Shown one piece after another: positions 7,501-9,783 of a stretch of 9,783 nt of DNA (positions are counted from its first letter, which is position 1; the number at the start of each line of letters is the position of its first letter). The stretch covers positions 309-10,091 of the forward strand of contig DJGZ01000034.1 of assembly GCA_002433025.1 (NCBI GenBank), given 5' to 3'. The DNA comes from Bacteroidales bacterium UBA5833. GTDB taxonomy: Bacteria > Bacteroidota > Bacteroidia > Bacteroidales > Lentimicrobiaceae. Both the position numbers and the translations under genes were made by a program. Under the pieces are notes generated by a model. That model saw only the letters and a list, made by a program, of their open reading frames with translations. It made no database searches and was not told where the DNA came from.

Positions 7501-9178
7501 TTCCGCCACCCTGAATCAGATCACCTGTCTGATAGGCCTGTGATTGTACCGGATCGCCGAACACCTCAGTGGTATTCCAGGCGATCATAACGGCGTCGTT
7601 TTCCGGATTTTTCACCCAGTTGAGGTTGATCTGCGTATTGCTGGCCGGCAATGCAGAAAATGCAAGGGGATTGTTTACCAGTATCATCTGGTTGAGGGTT
7701 TCGAGCAGGGCGCTGTGCGCATTTACGCGGCCCGTCCCCAGCTTGCCGATATACCCGGGATTTACCCCGTAATGATCATCGGTGGTATTGCGGATAATAT
7801 CGGCCACCTGTGCAGGGGTAAACTGTCCGTACGCCAGCGAAATCATCAGTGCGGCGATGCCCGAAACATGCGGGCAGGCCATGGAAGTGCCTTCGTAAAA
7901 ACCATAATTGCTGTTGCGCCAGCAGCTGAGCACGCCCCGCTGGGTCACCTGGTTGGTCTCTCCTCCGGGGGCCGACACATCAACCCAGGTATCGTAGTTC
8001 GAATACCAGGAGCGTTTGTCCTGGTTATTGGTGGCTGCTACCGAGAAACATCCCGAATAGTAACCGGGATACCATTGACCCTGTGAACCGCTGTTTCCTG
8101 CGGCAAAGATCGTAATTCCGCCATCAACCATGGCTTCTCCTCCGCCGTTGATATTGAAGTAGTCAATCGCATCGAGAACAGCCTGTTCATAATAACCGGG
8201 AGAAGTGTATCCCCATGAATTCTGCGATATGGCAGCGCCGTTGTCGGCCGCCCACACGGGTGCATTCTGGAATCCACCACCTCCGGAGGTCGGATTAAAT
8301 ACCTGGCACGACATCAGCCGCACGCCGTCGCCCGGGCCTGAGCCACCGGCCACTCCCGAAATCCCGATGCCGTTGTTGTTGACACCGGCCACGGTTCCGG
8401 CCACATGCGACCCGTGATCACCGGGAACAATGTTGGGGGAGTTATTGATAAAATTGTATCCTATCCCTTCCCACATATTGGCAATCAGATCGGGATGGTT
8501 GGTCTGAATACCCTGGTCAATCACCGCGACGATCACTTCAGGGTTTCCTTTGGTGATCTCCCATGCCTCGGGCAGATCGATGTCAGCATCGGGCGTACCG
8601 TTCTGCTGACCCGTATTGTGATAATGCCATTGCTCGTTGTAGCGGGGGTCATCCGGCGTCCAGGCGGCGCCCCTCAGCGCTTCCCCAACTGCCTTTCCAT
8701 CAGGTAATTGATTAATAACCAACTCTTTTGCATACTCGGGTTCGGCAACCATCACTTCTCCCAGTGCGGCATAAGCCTGAACCAGTTGCTTCACATCAAG
8801 TCCTTCATCAAAATAGAGGGTGTACCAGAGGTGAAAGCCCCAGGCGCGATGGCGTTCGCTGAAGCGGGATGAAAAAGCCGGAGAACCGAAGGTTTTTTCA
8901 AAGCCTGATACGCCGAATTGCCTGTTCAGCCGGTCGATGGATTCAATCCCGAAAGTAACTGTTCCCCTGGCATCCAACGTTACCGGCATTTCGTCAAGCT
9001 GCCGGGTGTACGTTTCCTGCACCTTCACTTTTAAAATACCACGGGTAATGGCATCATCCGGAACAGCCGCCAGGTCAATGGGCGGGCGCTCGCCACGCTG
9101 TACACGGTAAGTTTGCTGGGCATCAACCCGGCTCAGGGCCAGAACGGCCATCAAAACAAGTAAGAGTCTCATCGTCAT
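4526..9178 (-). CDS. Large S8 (subtilisin-like) serine peptidase with T9SS type A sorting domain
   Basis: 1550 residues; a cell-surface or secreted endopeptidase. Modules in order: Sec signal peptide (1-20, ending VDA); propeptide-like region (about 21-170); S8 catalytic domain (about 175-495) with Asp221 in VIDQGI, His255 in GDHGSHVAGT, oxyanion Asn362 in AAGNSG and Ser432 in GTSMACPHVSG, so the triad is intact. Then come a fibronectin-III-like domain (about 503-605), a MAM/jelly-roll 'choice-of-anchor J'-like module (about 612-782), a second FN3 (about 783-873), a second MAM-like module (about 877-1050), a strand-rich region opening YWTGKSGSVWTNEANW (1055-1070), and a C-terminal T9SS type A domain (about 1467-1550) with GIYIVSL and a final RKVVISR. 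By family knowledge the protein crosses the inner membrane by Sec and the outer membrane by the type IX system, where the C-terminal domain is removed and the enzyme is often surface-anchored. A second ATG at 9172 is an equally reasonable start. Transcribed alone, with its own terminator. Substrate unknown. Confidence 0.93.
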   Translation of the reverse strand: MTMRLLLVLMAVLALSRVDAQQTYRVQRGERPPIDLAAVPDDAITRGILKVKVQETYTRQLDEMPVTLDARGTVTFGIESIDRLNRQFGVSGFEKTFGSPAFSSRFSERHRAWGFHLWYTLYFDEGLDVKQLVQAYAALGEVMVAEPEYAKELVINQLPDGKAVGEALRGAAWTPDDPRYNEQWHYHNTGQQNGTPDADIDLPEAWEITKGNPEVIVAVIDQGIQTNHPDLIANMWEGIGYNFINNSPNIVPGDHGSHVAGTVAGVNNNGIGISGVAGGSGPGDGVRLMSCQVFNPTSGGGGFQNAPVWAADNGAAISQNSWGYTSPGYYEQAVLDAIDYFNINGGGEAMVDGGITIFAAGNSGSQGQWYPGYYSGCFSVAATNNQDKRSWYSNYDTWVDVSAPGGETNQVTQRGVLSCWRNSNYGFYEGTSMACPHVSGIAALMISLAYGQFTPAQVADIIRNTTDDHYGVNPGYIGKLGTGRVNAHSALLETLNQMILVNNPLAFSALPASNTQINLNWVKNPENDAVMIAWNTTEVFGDPVQSQAYQTGDLIQGGGTVLYLGAENSFQHTGLNSNTPYYYKVWSVNGVNEYSTGMSANATTLKDPIVNFPYHQDFDEEAFPPASWENKKLAGAGDGLWDRQQNGTDPVCEPQSGDAMARFNSNEYMAGTSGLLVTPPVMFGSDNYEISFWMFRDSEEPATADKVEVYANISPNAGFATLMGTVHRSVALSPETTESGWQRYVFELPAAYYNKLTYIILKGMSEQGNSIYIDEFHIEVPVSCFPPENLTATAVTSASALIGWTAVEPATAWDMEIGMQGFEPGTGTLLTGIADTALTLEGLEANTAYDIYVRGACDDENSSIWTGPLGFTTLCYAETPWEETFEGMNDAFECWQVMSNTAEDGGLDGNNLVPVTEGSWLVCTPESFGGAGAEYIFNGERSAAIDGSATGFNWLITGEMQMPEAGNTDLAFMLFYANSEAAVNRFYVNILDEGNWRPALVMDSPETAGNHYRQQVLINMDGYQGKRIRLAFVYEGNDAATLAVDNIGIVPADNYWTGKSGSVWTNEANWRLAVPEQTGTAQILPAPNQPVISGSLEMAGIQVHPGASLTLAPDAQLTVTNSLINMAGASGLILKAGEQGHATLIHPENDLSATVEVYTGATGWQLLSMPFDVDFEPEFSAPGDGLLKWHEASGSWIASRLEDETWNPAFEAQMIRGHAYLSGYETTQVRSGSGLLDGTSFSRELQNSGNGWHLSGNPFTASISYNPSDPQFAAIGKVWNAAEGSFTELYPEAIIPAFSGFAVEVLQETAIHHIPAGSRTHEAAFLPEAPEPSIELSVSETLLGTRQRTAINLNQAATEYFDVQLDAGFLPGFAPQFYSLSGGRKFSVNTLPSIATGAVIPLGFVKNEADNYVFEAKFDALYPDMVLYLNDLKTGELHLLNGNSVVEFAAEAGDAPNRFELIFGTLGIEGQVPASDLNVYAYGSVIYMTGNGPIAGKVTVSSLQGSVLLEKSVKGETVIKLDAGTLANGIYIVSLTNEHGRISRKVVISR

Positions 9179-9576
9179 AGAGTGTTTATTGCAGTTTTCT
9201 TGTCAAACGGTGACATTAATCCTTTACCTGACATACAAAACCACTCCCAGGAAACAGGGACAGACATTCCGGGAAATTGGTGATTGAAATCCGGGTACAG
9301 GACGCCTTCAGGCTGCTAAGTTATAATAAATCTAAATAACAGCTGATTTTTCATAAAAAGATATGGCATACTGCTTATTTCTTTCAAATCTTAATCACTG
9401 ATCTAAAATACATTATGAGAAACAATAGTTTATACTTTCTGTAAATCTCAGCGGTCCCGGATGCATCTATGTGAACTAATATACCCGAAAGAAACCGGTT
9501 CACAGAGACTCCATGACTTGTTCCTTTCTTTCGCAGGAAATGTTCCCGATAAAACGAACCGGCAAACGGCAGAAAT
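9179..9576. other. Non-coding region upstream of the peptidase gene
   Basis: About 400 bp without a credible gene. It should contain the peptidase promoter on the minus strand, but I find no full TAnnTTTG box. TAGATTTA (reverse complement at 9327-9334) matches all but the last fixed base, yet it lies about 150 bp from the ATG and has no TTG partner at the right distance. A minus-strand reading frame over 9384-9614 starts inside the 52-bp repeat and looks spurious. CAGGA (9534-9538) and AGAAAT (9571-9576) hint at a strongly decayed extra repeat copy, but this is not secure. Confidence 0.55.
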
Positions 9577-9783
9577 GCAGAATGAATCAGGATTTTCTGA
9601 TCCCGCGGGGTCATATGTCTATAGAAATAAAGAGCAAATCAGGATTACCGACCCCGGAGGGGTCGCATGTCTACAGAAATACAGAGCAAACCAGGTTTAC
9701 CGACCCCGGAGGGGTCGCATATCTATAGTAATACAGAGTATACCAGGATTACCGACCCCAGAGGGGTCGCATGTCTATAGAAA
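9577..9783. repeat. 52-bp tandem repeat array with a hairpin in each unit (4 copies, cut by window edge)
   Basis: Four direct copies with an exact 52-bp period: 9577-9628, 9629-9680, 9681-9732 and 9733-9783 (last base missing). Each contains CAGG(A/T)TT, a hairpin, then (G/A)TCTA(T/C)AG(A/T)AA. In copies 2-4 the hairpin is CGACCCC, a 3-nt loop (GGA, GGA, AGA) and GGGGTCG, at 9649-9665, 9701-9717 and 9753-9769. In the copy nearest the peptidase the arms are TGATCCC and GGGGTCA (9598-9613). Copies 2-4 are very similar and copy 1 is the most diverged. From memory, related GACCCC...GGGGTC repeats occur between genes in other Bacteroidota, but I cannot verify that here. There are no variable spacers, so this is not CRISPR. 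Confidence 0.92.

Noticed and set aside
7544..8086. 180-codon plus-strand reading frame opposite the peptidase catalytic domain
   Set aside because: It is fully antisense to a conserved S8 domain with an intact triad and has no signal, domain or start context of its own.
9384..9614. Minus-strand 76-codon reading frame
   Set aside because: Its ATG lies within the repeat hairpin region, the product has no recognisable features, and the frame runs through the AT-rich non-coding region.
9513..9728. Plus-strand 71-codon reading frame across the repeats
   Set aside because: It translates the tandem repeats and has no family signal; it is explained by the repeat composition.
9577..9783. Regular repeats resembling a CRISPR array
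   Set aside because: The whole 52-bp period is repeated, with no unique spacers between conserved repeats, and no cas genes are present.

Overview
This window looks like chromosomal DNA of a member of the Bacteroidota. Three things point there: a 1550-residue subtilase ending in a type IX secretion (T9SS) type A sorting domain, TAnnTTTG-like promoter elements, and small outer-membrane barrel proteins with typical Bacteroidota signal peptides. The order or genus cannot be fixed from the sequence; a Bacteroidales-like lineage is only a guess.

Layout. Positions 1-32 hold a short 8-bp tandem repeat. Next comes a plus-strand glutamine amidotransferase subunit of anthranilate/aminodeoxychorismate synthase (86-652), with a good -7 promoter box just upstream. 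It converges on a minus-strand cluster with only 27 bp between the stop codons. The cluster reads from right to left: a 479-residue protein with a helical N-terminus and a barrel-like C-terminus (2810-4249), a 192-residue barrel-like protein (2222-2800), and a secreted class 3 lipase-like hydrolase (680-2197). The gaps are 9 and 24 bp, so they are very probably one operon. All three have signal peptides, and the cluster is visibly more AT-rich than its neighbours. A candidate promoter lies at 4295-4325. I do not recognise the two barrel proteins; together with the hydrolase they are the best candidate here for an undescribed envelope system.

Positions 4526-9178 (minus) encode the large S8 peptidase: signal peptide, propeptide, catalytic domain with an intact triad, two fibronectin-III-like and two MAM/jelly-roll-like modules, a strand-rich region and the T9SS C-terminal domain. 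A strong intrinsic terminator follows it at 4462-4503. From 9179 to the right edge there is no credible gene. The last 207 bp are four copies of an exact 52-bp period tandem repeat, each carrying a short hairpin, and the array is cut by the window edge.

Functionally, the amidotransferase serves chorismate metabolism (tryptophan or folate). The rest of the window concerns the cell envelope and secretion: a T9SS-exported peptidase and a separately transcribed hydrolase/outer-membrane protein operon. Nothing in the sequence directly links these units.
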